A stretch of 64,000 nucleotides of DNA, from assembly GCA_947311845.1 (NCBI GenBank), contig CAMZMU010000041.1, positions 119,808,100-119,872,099 on the forward strand. The letters run 5' to 3'. The notes beneath the pieces were generated by a model. It saw only the letters and a program-made list of their open reading frames with translations. It was not told the DNA's origin and ran no database searches. Both the position numbers and the translations under genes were made by a program. This DNA comes from Poa pratensis (Eukaryota > Streptophyta > Magnoliopsida > Poales > Poaceae). Numbering within the stretch: position 1 is the stretch's first letter; each line of letters begins with the position of its first letter. Below, one piece after another: positions 23,454-35,400 of this stretch.

Positions 23454-24241
23454 AGTTCAGAATGATTGTGGTCACGCGAGAGGAGAATTTACGATAGCCA
23501 AAAGCGAACCCGACCCACCTCTCTCGCGAACCGCGCGTGCGCGCCTATGGCTCCGGCCGCCGGCGGTGGCGCGGCCCGTCCCAGCCTCCCCCCTCTCCCC
23601 TCTCGCGCGTGCCCTCCTAGCTCCTCCTTCCCCGTCCCTCCCTGCTCCTCCCCCCGTCGCCGCCGTCGGCAGCGGCCGCCGGGCGCAGCCCGCGCAGCGC
23701 CGGCGGCGGCCTGTCTCTCCCCACGCCGGGATGGGTGGAGGCGGGGCTCTGCCCTCCTGGGTTGGTGCTCCTCGGTCGGCGGCGCTCGGCTCGGTCGGGA
23801 GGCGGCGTGGCGGCGGCGGCACGGCACGGCTACACAGGTTCTTCCCGGCTGCCGAGGTGAGCGCAGTGGCGGCGCGGCCAGTTGGTGCTGCGGGAGGCTA
23901 GGGTTCTGCTGGGGCCCTGCAGGCCTAGATCTGGGCCCGATCTGGGTCAGTGTGGGCCCAAGCTAGACCCGGCTACCCGTTTGACTGAGGTACGATGCTG
24001 TGACGGAGCGGCGGCGACGACAACACGTCTTCTGCAGCGTGGCACCGGGAGCTTCGCGGATCCTTTTGGGTCCGGCCGGGCCTCTGGTGCCGATCTTGAG
24101 GGTAGCAGCGGCGTCGTCCTACGAGCAGCATCGTGGTGGCGGGACTTCACGGACCCTTTCAGAGGGCCGGCCGGGCTTGCCCAACCTGGTGTGTCTCTAC
24201 TAACCGCGTCCGGTCGGCACCCGCCGATGGCGGTGGAGGTT

Positions 24242-24824
24242 TGATGGGGGATGATAACCCGGTAGGCCCATGAAGAGGGAAGCATGACCCGCCAGGCAGG
24301 AGGCCCGGCCAGGCCAGCTAACCATCAGCATGGGCCGGGTTATGTTGCTGGGCCAGAGGCTTTGGCGGTAACCCGGTTCAGGAAGGGAAGTTTCTAGAAG
24401 ACCAGAGGCGGTTCGTGACTTGGAGGATACGAAGGCTAGAAGAGCTAGAATAGGATTCCGAGTCTGGGTAGAGCCCGGGTTCGTATTGTAAAGTGCCAGG
24501 AGACCCGGTAGTCTATATAAACCGGTCCTGAGCCCTAGTTGAGAGAACTTTACGATCCAAGCTTAGGCGAGAGAACCACCGAGAGAAACACCACAACCTT
24601 GTAACCTAGATCGAGATCCGGCTCTGTTGTCGTAGCCGGGTTATCGAGATCGAGATCAATAACAAGATAGCAGGAAGTAGGTCTTTATCTCCAATGGAGA
24701 GGCCGAACCTGGGTAAACCTTTTGTCCCTGCAATGCTAAACAATCTCCCAGACGCTAGTGTCGCCTTGCCCATCAACTCAAGCTACCCCAAAGTAGCATC
24801 TGCCGTGTTATCTACCCCACGACA
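24242..24824 (+). repeat. Element 2 5' LTR with TATA box
   Basis: This LTR is 583 bp. A TATATAA box lies at 24514-24520, followed by the transcribed R/U5 part. CCCGG-containing motifs (AACCCGG) recur in it and throughout the element. Confidence 0.95.
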
Positions 24825-24826
24825 GT

Positions 24827-24833
24827 TGGCGCC
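24827..24833 (+). promoter_or_regulatory. Element 2 primer-binding site core
   Basis: TGGCGCC lies two bases after the 5' LTR and is followed by GTCTGTGGGAA. It matches a tRNA ending GGCGCCA. The tRNA is not assigned. Confidence 0.7.
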
Positions 24834-24867
24834 GTCTGTGGGAATCGCGTCCAAAGGTGTCACCATC

Positions 24868-26046
24868 ATGGGAGAAGCAAAGCAAGGAGTAGAGAACTAT
24901 GTTTTCGGCGAGATCACCCTCAATTCACAAGGAGAGCCCATCGTTGATGATTTTGGCTGGGGGCCGGAATCAGATCTACTTGAATCAGGTGATGTTATTC
25001 CAATTGGCAAGTTTAACGTTTTTGTTGGTATGATTGCAACTAGATCTGCTAGTGATGGAGACTATGAATCTGTGTCAGGAGCTGCCACAATTGTTCAATC
25101 TGATGGAGAAGAATCAGTTGGTACGGCTGAAGATGAGCTGCCCCTGGACGTGCACGAGGAGAGATCGGGAAACCCGGCTCCAGTCCCGGGTGATGTGGGG
25201 GACTATGCAGATTCAGAATCGATCCTGCCCTTGTTCGAGGCCGGTTCGGATATGGAGTAGAAGAAGAGGACGAAGAGGAGCAAGAGTCCGTTCCAAGCCC
25301 GGTTAGGAGGGTGGCGGTTTACACTGCTCCTTCGATCAACGCGGGGGCATCACCGTCAACGGTTGTGCCACCAGCTTTTACTCCGGGTCAGCAGCAGCAA
25401 CAATTGCCACCAGTGTTGGAGCTGGCGGGCCAAAGGGTTGATGGAGACCCGGCTTCGGTATCAGAGGAAAGTGAAAACACGGCGCGTTACAGGAATAGCT
25501 TCGGTTTTCTCAATAACCGAGCTCAGGGTGAGGAAAGAAACAATGCAACTGGGACCCGGGCCATGTTTAACAATGGCCTGGTCTTAGATCCAACCGCACT
25601 TACGAGGATTGTTACTCCAGAGAACGCAGCAGCAAGAGCTATAGAATTGGATACTGCACGCCGGGCCTTGGAGCAGGTGCAGAGACACAATGGCAGAAAA
25701 AGAAGATATGGAGATTAGGCGAAAGCAATTAGAGGATGAGGAAAATCGTCTCAATGAGATGACCAGGGCGCACCGGAGGAGGCACCAGAGCCGGCTGGCC
25801 CCTGGAGAAAACGCTATAAACCCAGCAGTATTGTTTAGGACCCCAGAAGATCAACCAGTTGGTGTAACCCAGGTGGCTCCAGTTGTTAGAGCAAATAGAA
25901 CCAGACAGAGGAACAGGAGCAGCTGGGGTTGCAGTTGCAGCGGCGCCGGGTCTTCTCGCTGGGGGAGCCAGGGGAAATCCGGGTCTGCCGCCCAGGACAC
26001 CAAGGTTTCATACGCCGGCGGGTCACTATTCCAATCCAGCAGATAA
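24868..26046 (+). pseudogene. Element 2 gag N-terminal extension, broken
   Basis: From an ATG at 24868 the frame encodes an acidic segment (GDVIPIGKFNVFVGM, ESILPLFEAGSDME) to a stop at 25260. It then continues, one base out of register, at 25311-25718 (PPAFTPGQQQQQLPP, RNSFGFLNNRA), and again at 25690-26046 (charged coiled coil KEDMEIRRKQLEDEENRLNE). It is equivalent to the N-terminal region of element 1. Three single-base shifts separate the pieces. Confidence 0.65.
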
Positions 26047-27310
26047 CGTATATGCCGCAACTTTGGCACTAGATCGTATTCCATTAGGAGACTCGCCAGC
26101 AGAGGTTGAAGCTCGGCGTGCCATTGATATGTTACGCACTGCGGTTGCTCAGCAAGTTCAGTACTCAAAAGAGAAAAGTGCGCTTCACTCTACAACGTAT
26201 CGTAGCAAGAGTCGCCATGGGGGAAACCCGCCATTGGCCGGGTTTGCCGCGGCACAGCAGCAAAACCCGCCCCAGCAGAACCAAAACCAGAATAATCAGC
26301 AGTATCAACCCGCCCCTGCAATTTCTGTGGCTCAGCAGATAGTCAATAGATCGCGGGCAGGAAGGAGTGCAGCTAATGCAAACCCGGCAGTACCAGCAGC
26401 TGGAGCACCACAAGGAGGACCGGGTCCCGTGCCAGCAGCATCTGCAAGCTCGCCGGGTAACATTAATCTTTTAGCAAGTTCTTCCACTTTGGCGGGTCCC
26501 AAGTGTCTTTCAGATGCCATTAGAGCAGAGCCTTTCCCTGAGAAGTTCAAGGAGCCAAGCAAGATTGCCAATTATGAGCCGAGCACAGACCCGGCGAGTT
26601 GGTTGAGCAGTTATGAGATGGCAATGTGTATACGCAATGCCACAGAGAACGTTTGTGCAAAGTATATGTATTTGATGATGAGTGATGGTGCAGCAAAGTT
26701 GTGGTTCAAGAATCTGCCAGAAAAATCTATCAATTCTTGGGATGAGCTGAAAACAATTTTCATCAAGCACTTTCAGGGCACGTGCAAGCGTTTATTTTCC
26801 ATTGAAGATCTTGATCGTTGCGTACAGAGGAAGGGCGAGTCAGCTCGTCACTGGATGGGCCGGGTCACGGAGATCCTGCACTCTTCATCAGGTATCGAGC
26901 CCAAGGATGCAATTTCATCGATGGAGAAAACTTGCAAGTACGCTCCCTTGGTGCAGAAGCTGGGTCGCATGAAGGAAGGACACCGGGTTAAGCCCGTTAC
27001 TATGGCAGAGTTGATGGATGCGTGCAACAGACATGCAGCCACGGACAAAACCCAGGATGATAGTGAGGAAGAAAAAGGGAAAGGTGCTGCGAACAATGGA
27101 GGAAAGAACAATGGCCCGGGAAACAATAACAACAGCAATCAGAACCAGCACAAGCGTGGGCATCAGGAAGGAAACTCAGAGCTAGTTGCAAATGCAAATG
27201 CCGGGTTTCAGAGGCAAAGGATGGATGGGAATTATCAGGAAAACAGAGGTTATCAGGAAATAATGGGAGTTATGGTGGTGGAAATAGTTATCAAGGAACA
27301 CGCCCAATGA
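25883..27310 (+). CDS. Element 2 gag core
   Basis: This long open frame (about 475 codons; no certain in-frame ATG because the true frame enters from upstream) carries a Gln/Asn/Pro-rich N-terminal half. The retrotransposon gag domain lies at about residues 225-375: YEPSTDPASWLSSYEMAM, SDGAAKLWFKNLPEKSINSWDEL, FIKHFQGTCKR and CVQRKGESARHWMGRV. A low-complexity Asn/Gly/Lys tail follows. The domain forms the particle. The frame ends by a one-base shift at about 27255. The next frame (27307-27495) has CPRHSKNGRPANHSLAQC, a nucleocapsid-like Cys/His cluster, and breaks again at about 27435. Confidence 0.85.
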   Translation: MLEQIEPDRGTGAAGVAVAAAPGLLAGGARGNPGLPPRTPRFHTPAGHYSNPADNVYAATLALDRIPLGDSPAEVEARRAIDMLRTAVAQQVQYSKEKSALHSTTYRSKSRHGGNPPLAGFAAAQQQNPPQQNQNQNNQQYQPAPAISVAQQIVNRSRAGRSAANANPAVPAAGAPQGGPGPVPAASASSPGNINLLASSSTLAGPKCLSDAIRAEPFPEKFKEPSKIANYEPSTDPASWLSSYEMAMCIRNATENVCAKYMYLMMSDGAAKLWFKNLPEKSINSWDELKTIFIKHFQGTCKRLFSIEDLDRCVQRKGESARHWMGRVTEILHSSSGIEPKDAISSMEKTCKYAPLVQKLGRMKEGHRVKPVTMAELMDACNRHAATDKTQDDSEEEKGKGAANNGGKNNGPGNNNNSNQNQHKRGHQEGNSELVANANAGFQRQRMDGNYQENRGYQEIMGVMVVEIVIKEHAQ

Positions 27311-27655
27311 GCACTGAAGAGGCCTTCAGGATGCCGTGTCCTCGTCATAGCAAGAACGGCAGACCTGCCAATCATTCATTGGCCCAGTGTGTGGATTTGA
27401 ACAGGTGGAAAAACAATGAGATTCAAGAGCTCTGCAAGGAGCAAACAGGAGTGGAGGACCCGGCCCGAGTGCTAACCCGGCTGCGGGACCTCTAACTGGA
27501 GCAAACGCGGTACCAACTGGAAATACAGGACCCGGCCAAAACACAGGCAATCAGGGTGGATTCTCGAACCAGCCAGGCAACTTGGCCAATATCATATATA
27601 TACTAGTGGCACGACCAAGAGAGAAAGAAAGATAGTCAAAAGGGCAGTTAATTCA

Positions 27656-28386
27656 GTGGCTGTAGGGGTACCAAGGTATTTGAGATGGTCAGAGCATACT
27701 ATTACTTGGAGCAGAGCAGATCACCCGGATGTGGTGGAGCACCCGGGTCTGCTTGCGTTAGTTGTGGCTCCTCAAGTTCATGGCTTTGAGTTAAAGAAGG
27801 TTTTGATGGACGGTGGCAGTAGCATTAACATTTGTACTGGGAAACATTTATGCGTATGGGTCTGAAGGAGTCACAGTTGCAGAAAACATCAACAATATTT
27901 CATGGTATAGTTCCTGGGAAGTCTGCTACACCTGAGGGAAAAATTTCATTAGAGGTTGCTTTTGGCGAGTCTATCCATAACTTCAGATCAGAGTGGCTCA
28001 CCTTTGAGGTGGTGAAATTTCCAAGTCCTTATCATGCGTTGTTTGGAAGGCCGGCCTTTGCCAAGTTCATGGCGAGGCCGTGTTATGTGTACTTGCAGTT
28101 GAAGATGCCGGGTCCCAAGGGGATCATCACTGTTCATGGTAACAGAGAAATTGCAGCAGAATGTGACGAGGGAGATGCAGCCCTGGCAGAGCGAACTTGT
28201 GCTAGAGAGGAGTTGAAAGCTTACAGGTCTAATCTTGACCCGCAGGATAACAAGGCGCTCAAAAAACCAACAACAGAAGATGACAGGGCAAAGTTTAAAG
28301 CAGCAAAGGATACTAAGATGGTGGATTTTGTGCCTGGGGATTCCTCCAAGCAGTTCGCCATAGGGACCAGCCTAACTGATAAATAG
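27656..28386 (+). CDS. Element 2 aspartic protease and linker
   Basis: The motif KKVLMDGGSSINI contains the DGG active-site variant shared with element 1. A one-base shift at about 27825 moves the frame. The rest, 27832-28386, has STIFHGIVPGKSATPEGKISLEVAFG and YHALFGRPAFAKFMARPCYVYLQLKMPGP. The frame stops at an in-frame TAG (28384-28386), after which the same frame remains open into RT, so a single nonsense change separates protease and RT. Confidence 0.8.
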
Positions 28387-29345
28387 GAAAGCGCGCTCAT
28401 CGAGTTCATCCGTGAGAATCGGGATGTTTTTGCGTGGACACCTAGTGACATGCCAGGCATTCCGACTGAACTCGCTGAGCACCGTTTACATGTTGATCCA
28501 AAGGCAAGGCCGGTGAAACAAGGTTTGAGAAAAATGAACGCAGAGAGAAGAAAAGCTATAGGAGAGGAGATAGCCCGGTTGTTGGAAGCCGGCTTTATCA
28601 TGGAGGTTTTCCACCCAGAGTGGTTGGCTAACCCGGTTTTGGTTCTGAAGAAAAATAACGAGTGGAGGATGTGTATTGATTTTACAAGTCTCAACAAACA
28701 TTGTCCAAAAGACCCGTTCGCACTGCCGCGCATCGACCAAATTGTTGACGCAGTGGCAGGCAGCGAGCTCTTGTGTTTTCTGGACGCATATTCAGGTTAT
28801 CATCAGATCAAGCTAACAGGCAGGATTGGGAAAAGACATCGTTCATCACCCCTTTTGGTGCTTTTTGCTACAAAACCATGACTTTTGGGTTGAAGAACGC
28901 AGGAGCAACTTATCAGAGGTGCATTCAAAATTGTTTTCATGATCAGATTGGGCGCAATGTGCATGCTTATGTGGATGATGTGGTGATCAAGTCAGAAAAA
29001 GCCGGGTCATTTATCAGCGACCTTACAGAAACATTCAAAAATTTGAGGAAGTACAAGATGAAGCTCAATCCTACAAAGTGCGTGTTTGGAGTTCCAGCGG
29101 GAAAATTGCTCGGTTTCATTGTGTCAGAGCGTGGAATTGAGGCAAACCCGGAAAAAATCAGAGCCATCCAAAGTTTGAAAAAACCTGAGGAATTGGCAGA
29201 TGTTCAGAAGTTGACAGGATGTGTGGCTGCGCTAAGCCGGTTTATATCCCGGCTCGGAGAAAAAGCAATACCTTTATACAAGTTACTAAGAAAACAGACA
29301 ATTTTGTGTGGAATCAGGAAGCAGACGAGGCATTTGAAGCTCTGA
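28387..29345 (+). CDS. Element 2 reverse transcriptase
   Basis: After the TAG the frame continues with MPGIPTELAEH (ATG 28450), WRMCIDFTSLNKHCPKDPFA and LCFLDAYSGYHQIKL, and shifts by one base at about 28815. The second piece (to 29345) has FGLKNAGATYQRCI, HAYVDDVVIKS (the catalytic YVDD), KLNPTKCVFGVPAGKLLGF and RFISRLGEKAIPLYKLL, then a further one-base shift at about 29293. All core RT motifs are present in order. Confidence 0.88.
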
Positions 29346-30478
29346 AGAAACAATTATCAAAAGCGCCAGTTCTGGCGGCCCCGGGTCCCAAGGAACCCAT
29401 GCTGTTATACGTCGCTGCCGGGCCTCAAGCTGTGAGTGCTGTGGTGGTGGTCGAGCGTAAGGAGGAAGGCAAGGAAAACCCGGTTCAGAGGCCGGTTTAT
29501 TATGTTAGTGAGGTGTTATCAGAAGCAAAGCAGCGCTATCCGCATTGGCAGAAGCTAGTATTTGGTGTTTTCATGGCAAGCAGAAAGTTGAAGCCATATT
29601 TTCAGGAGCATCCAATCACAGTGGTGAGTTCAATACCCTTAGCAGATATTATCAGGAATTCAGAAGCTACAGGAAGAATTGCCAAGTGGGCAATAGAGAT
29701 GGGGCCTTACCACATTGACTATGTGCCTCGTACAGCTATCAAATCGCAGGCATTGGCGGATTTTCTTAATGATTGGACGCAGTTGAGTGCACCACCTCTT
29801 GCGCCGGGTCTCAAACCTTGGGTTATGCACTTTGACGGGTCTAAGCAGGCACAAGGTTCAGGAGCTGGAGTTGTGTTAACCTCTCCCAAGGGTGATAAGC
29901 TGAGCTATGTTTTGCAAATTCACTTTGATTGCTCTAACAATGTGGCGGAATATGAGGCTTTGTTACATGGTTTGCGTATGGCAAAGGAGATGAGCATCAA
30001 GCATATTAATTGTTATGGGGATTCAGATCTAGTGGCACAGCAAGTTTCAGGAACATGGGATAGAAAAGATGCAACAATGGCGGCTTACAGGAGAGAGGTG
30101 GACAGGGTAGCCGGGTTTTTCTCAGGCTATCAGGTGGATCATATTGACCGCAGGAAAAATGATGCTGCAGATGCTTTGTCAAGACTCGGCTCACGCAGAG
30201 AGCCGGTTCCACCTAATGTTTTCTTGGACGAGCTATGGACTCCATCAGTTAAGCCTCAGGGCGTAGAGGAATTGGCGGGTCAGGAAGACCCGGATTCGCA
30301 ATTGGTAGCAACAACTCATGAAATTCCAGAGTGGACAGAACCTTATTTGGCGTATCTTTTGCGTGGAGAGCTGCCAGAGCAGGAAGTTATATCCCGGCAA
30401 ATTGTGCGCCGAGCTAAGGCATACGTGTTATTGATGGCGAGTTATATAAGAGAAGTGTTTCTGGAGTATTTCAGAGTG
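29300..30478 (+). CDS. Element 2 first and second RNase H
   Basis: Open from the shift at about 29293. The first RNase H-like domain has APVLAAPGPKEPMLLYVA, RPVYYVSEVLSEAKQRYPHW and YFQEHPITVVS. The second, archaeal-type RNase H follows with MHFDGSKQAQGSGAG, VAEYEALLHGLRMA, CYGDSDLVAQQ and KNDAADALSRLGS, keeping all four acidic positions. The first lacks the usual complete carboxylate set, which fits takeover of the job by the second domain in Tat elements. A frameshift at about 30440 precedes integrase. Confidence 0.85.
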
Positions 30479-30479
30479 T

Positions 30480-31608
30480 GTGTCTGGAAAGGAGGGCCGG
30501 CAAATTTTGAAAGAGATTCACGAGGGAGATTGTGGTCATCATGCTTCAACAAGGTCTTTAGTAGCAAAAGCTTTCAGACACGGCTTTTTCTGGCTCACAG
30601 CTCAGGCAGACGCAGAGCGCTTGGTGAGTAGATGTGATGGTTGCCAAGATATGCACGGCAAATTCATGTGCCGGCTCAGGAGTTGCGAACAATACCTTGA
30701 CTTGGCCCTTTGCAGTTTGGGGGCTTGATATGGTGGGTCCTTTTAGCATGTCTCCTTGCAAGAAAACCCACCTCTTGGTTGCCATTGATAAGTTTACAAA
30801 GTGGGTTGAGGTGATGCCTGTTACTAATTGTGAAGCAGCTACAGCGGTCAAGTTTTTGAAGCAGATCATACACAGGTTTGGGTATCCTCATAGTATCATC
30901 ACAGATAATGGTACTAACATGTCCCTTGGTGAGATGGCAAAGTTTTGTGGAAATCAGGGTATACGTTTAGACGTTGCTTCAGTTGCTCATCCACAGGCCA
31001 ATGGACAAGTAGAACGAGCAAATCAGGAGTTGCTTCGAGGTTTGAAACCACGTCTCCGGGTTCCGTGTCTCAGAGCTGCTGGAGCGTGGGTTGAGGAGTT
31101 GCCATCAGTAGTTTGGGGAATCAACACAACACCAAACAGATCCACAAAGATGACCCCTTTCTTTATGGTGTATGGGGCAGAGGCAGTTTTGCCAAGTGAT
31201 ATAATTCATGACTCGCCTCGCGTGGCGGCTTATGTTGAAACAGAAAATGAGCAGACCCGGCAGGATGCTGTGGACCTGCTTGAGGAGCATAGAGAACAAG
31301 CACTGGAGAGATCAGCAGTATATCAGCAAGATTTGAGGCGGTATCATAGTCGCCGGGTTAAAACTCGCACTTTCCAGGAGGGAGATTTAGTGCTACGATG
31401 GGTGCAATCCAGAGAAGGGATGCACAAGCTATCTCCCCCTTGGGAAGGGCCCTTCATCATAAGCAAGAAATTGAACAATGGTTCATATTATTTGGTGGAT
31501 GCAAGAGAAAAGTCCGAGTCTGTCAATGACACATCGCACTCTACCTTTTCATTGGAAGAGCGTGAGAGGCCATGGAATATTGCGCAGCTGCGCCCATATT
31601 ATACTTAG
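30480..31608 (+). CDS. Element 2 integrase
   Basis: The zinc-binding part is HEGDCGHHASTRSLVAKAF...RCDGCQ (30480-30660), then a shift at about 30640. The core has GLDMVGPF, SIITDNGTNMS and ANGQVERANQELL, the D,D-35-E catalytic set. The C-terminal region has RRYHSRRVKTRTFQEGDLVLRW and LSPPWEGPFIISKKL and ends WNIAQLRPYYT at a stop at 31608. The main frame from 30634 is unbroken for over 320 codons. Confidence 0.9.
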
Positions 31609-32413
31609 CATGAGAAAGAGATATGAGATGTAAAACACGATGTAACAGGCAGCAGGTTTCAGACGCGCTCTTTTCCTTACCAGGGTACCTAAGGGGACTG
31701 GAAGGTTTTTAATGAGGCGGCTTGCTGACCTAACCTTTTCTATCAATAAAGTGAAGGTTGAACAGAAATTTGTGTCCTTTTTTTCCTTTTTTGATGTTTG
31801 ATAAGTAGTGTTGCATAGCTCTATGGTTAAGTTTGGCCTTGGGGGCTCGCCCCAAGACCCGGCTTTTCACGGTCATCCGGGTCTCGATGTTTCGTGACCC
31901 GGCTGTGCAGTTTTCGTTGCAGTATCCATAACTTTGGATTCAGAGGTATGAAGGAGAAGTTTATGTTTTATTTGTTTGTGTTTTGTCATAAGAATAAGTG
32001 CATAGTTATCTTTGAGGACGCCCAGAGAGCGTGTCCCACCAGTATGAGGATCAATGGGGTAATGTTGCATAGTTAAGCCATTACTTTATAAACATTGATC
32101 CAGGTCTTGGGGGCTCCTACTACAATAGTTTGCAGCTGCAATCCCAAGACCCGGCTTTACGCCACTAGTTTATTCTTGGTTATCTTGCTGTTGAGCTGAT
32201 GTGACTCGCAATTTTATGGCCTGATTGCTCACCTGGAAATTCAATCAACCATGAAGCCCATTGGGACTTGGTTCGACCCTGTTTTTCTCAGAGAAGTAGC
32301 GACAGGGTATCCATGCGAAAGCCGGCTCACAGTTAAAGAAATCAAAAGGGTCATCAAAACCACAGAAGAGGCATATTTCATAGCAAAAGTTTGAGAATAG
32401 CATAAAAGTTTCA
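31609..32413. other. Spacer after integrase with two purine-tract-like motifs
   Basis: No open frame of interest is seen. CTTGGGGGCT occurs at 31838 and 32106, identical in core to the true polypurine tract before the 3' LTR. AATAAAG at 31745 may be the poly(A) signal of an integrase-end transcript. Confidence 0.5.
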
Positions 32414-35400
32414 TCAGGTGCATAGGCGCACCATCACAGGCATAGGGCAGACAGTGCAAAAGTTATTACAATAAGCGCCCAAAGGGCCGAATAGAGATTG
32501 TTTTCTTGCAGAGTAACAGCATCTGCGTAAGTTTTCACGCTTTGGCTTCAGGAGCCGGGTCACGGGAGGAGAGCCGGTTGGTTGATCTTCGACGGTCTTT
32601 GCCGGGTCTTCTTCTTCTTCGGCGGCCGCCGGGTTAGCTCTGGCTCCGTGGTCTCTCAGTTTCTTTGGCCTTGGTCTTGCGCCGGTGATTTTTCGAAGTG
32701 GCTGGAAGAAGGTTTCATCATCTTCTTCAGCTATCGCCCGTGACGGAGGAGGAATAACTGGCGTAGAGGAGCTGGGAGCAGTGGAGGTACCAGGAGCATT
32801 CTTTGCCGGGTCAATAGAATCCTTATAGCTTTGGAGGAGATCGACGCGTTGTGGCTCGTCATCCATGATCTCTTCATCATTCTCATTATATCCAAGCTGT
32901 AAGGTGGTGAGCTTCATCTTGCTGGCAATAACAGTGGCAACATGCCGGGTTTGCTTCACAACCCGGGCATAGCACTTCTTATCAAACTCCTTGCCATCAG
33001 TGTCAAACTGAGGAAAGCCCTTCATCAGTGGAGCCGGGTTTAGCTGGGGATGGTAGGCCTTTGCCAAGGCAAGACCTCGCATCACCCCGGCCCTGCAAGC
33101 TGATCTTTGAGCAGATGGATCCATTGCGGCATTGTTGACAGATGCCCAAGGACTTCAGTGTACTTGCTTGGCGGGTTCTCCCAGAGCCTAGCGGCTTTGA
33201 TGACCTCGCAGCTGCCAAAGTACAGCTGACGGGTCAGCGTGTACATGCATTTGATCTTCTCTGCAGCGGTTTTGCGGAGGTTACCATCACGAGGGCCTGT
33301 GTAAGAAAAAGTGGAGCAGTGAAATTTCAAAAACCGGGTCTGTTTGATCAGTTTAGGTTGAAATTCAAGGAAGTAGTGCTTACCCACTAAAGATTCAACC
33401 ATTGAGGTGATCATTCTTTTTAGCCGGGTCAGCTCGTTGTTGGTTTCATCCAGCTGCTTCTGCAGGGTCTCCTGTTGCTCCTGGAAGTTCTCCTCGTTCT
33501 CCTGCATGTCCTTCTTCAGATCGGAGTTTTCTTGTGTCAAGGCAGTAATCTTTTCCTCCAAGGCCTGGAGTTGAGCTGAGTGATTAGCCCGGGTCTCAGA
33601 TTCAGTCTTGGCAGCGTTAGCAAGCCGGGTAATCTCAGCTTGGGCCTTGGCTGGTCTTCCTGTTAAGATGCAAAAAATTATTTAGTCCCAGGTCGCCGCA
33701 GGCGTGCAACCCGGCACTTGGGGGCTACTCAATTTGAAGTTCAATTGTTCAACGTAATAAAGAAGTCCCAGGTTGCTGCAGGCACACAACCCGGCACTTG
33801 GGGGCTACAGTGTTCAAAGTTTTGATGTGAAAGTGAGTAAGTTTTAAGTGATGGAAGTTTTTAGTCCCAGGTTGCTGTAAACAGACAACCCGGCACTTGG
33901 GGGCTACAGGTTTGAAGTTTTTTCCTAAGGAATGCGTATTGAAAGCACCAAGCTCATCACAAGTGATGAACTTAGAGCTTGGGGGCTACTCAGGGTATAG
34001 TTATGCAAGAAGTAAAAATGGGTACCTCATATCGTTTTTGGATCAGGGCGACCAGTTCTGTCTCCAGGGTCTTGTGTTGAGCTAGGCGAGAAAAATATTC
34101 ATCGCAAAGTGCTGGAACAGACATGGTGTTCAGAGCCGGTGAGTTTGAGGAGGAAGCCGGGTTCTTGTTCTTGGCAGGAGTTGCCGGGTCAGCATCTGGG
34201 GCTGGCACCTTGGCCAGAGTCTCAGGAGACTTTGTACTGGAACGTGCCGGGTCCAGTAACCTGCACTTCATCTTCTTTGTCCCAGAACCTAACCCGGGCG
34301 ATGAGCAGCTGGGAGGATTCTGGCACCGGGTCAACAACATTTTTTGGAGAAGCCGCGGGGGTTGCTTGCTCCCTTGGCTCGTCCTTGTCCTCTGGTTCTT
34401 CTATGTGTGCCTCCATGGAGAAGGTTCTGTGGTTGCTGGAGGAGGGGATGCCGCGGGAGGAGATCCGGGTCTTCTTCCATAAAAGCCCTGGCACTGGAAC
34501 AAAATAATGTCTTAGTTAAAAAGAATGGGACAGTGAAGTATAAAGGTATGGAAAAGATATGAGAAGTATTTCTAACCCGGTGTTGATCGGGAAATCCTCG
34601 GGTGTGCTAACACCATCCGAGGAAGAATCTGACAAACGAGATGGTTTAGGAACCCGGATCTTGCCAGCTAAAGGGAACTGTTTGCTGGGCGTCTTCTGGA
34701 TGGATTTGGCCCAGCTTGATAAAGAGCGTTGAGGGATACCTGGGCTCAGGGAGCTTCGCTTGTAGAAGACCGGGTTCGGCGTCTCTTGTTCGCCTCAGCC
34801 TCCTTCTCAGCCTCCTTTTCCTGTGGTTGTGCTTAAGTTTAAGATGAGTTCATCATGAAGATTGAGAAAAGAGAATGTGGTACCTTGGCAATGGTGGCCC
34901 GGGTCCTCTTCTGAGTTGGAGCTGCAGTAACTTGGGGACCCGGCGCTACGTCAGAAGCCGGGTCTGTGGGGCCTGGAATAAAATTTGCTGAGTTGTCAGT
35001 AGAGGTGTCCTTGTTGGGGACTTCGTTGTTAATCAACTGGAGGAAGAGCCGGCCTACGGAGTCAAGCTCACCTTCTTCTTCTTGTTCATCGTCTTCACTT
35101 TCTGTGTCCTCTCCGTCAGGAGAGGATGTTGGGGTAAAATCCACGCTCCACCATTTGGAGTCCTGAGAAAAAGCAGTCACGTAAATAACAGTCTATGGAT
35201 GAGTTTGCCGGGTTAAAGTAAACAAGATGGATTGAGTGTTAGTTTTACCGTGGGGGGTTTGTTCTTGGCACTAAATGGGGCAAGCCCGTTCAGTGCAATG
35301 GCGTCTTTCTTCTCGCCAAGTAGTCTCTTGGCATTCTTCACAAGTTGATCATCAGTGAGCGTCATCTCTGAATAACGCATATTGTCTGTGGTTTCGTCAG

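Noticed and set aside
23466..24285. Long Pro/Arg/Ala-rich frames near 23466-24285
   Set aside because: They lie in the GC-rich half of the retroposon, several frames are open at once, and one runs across the LTR boundary of element 2, so it is not one gene.
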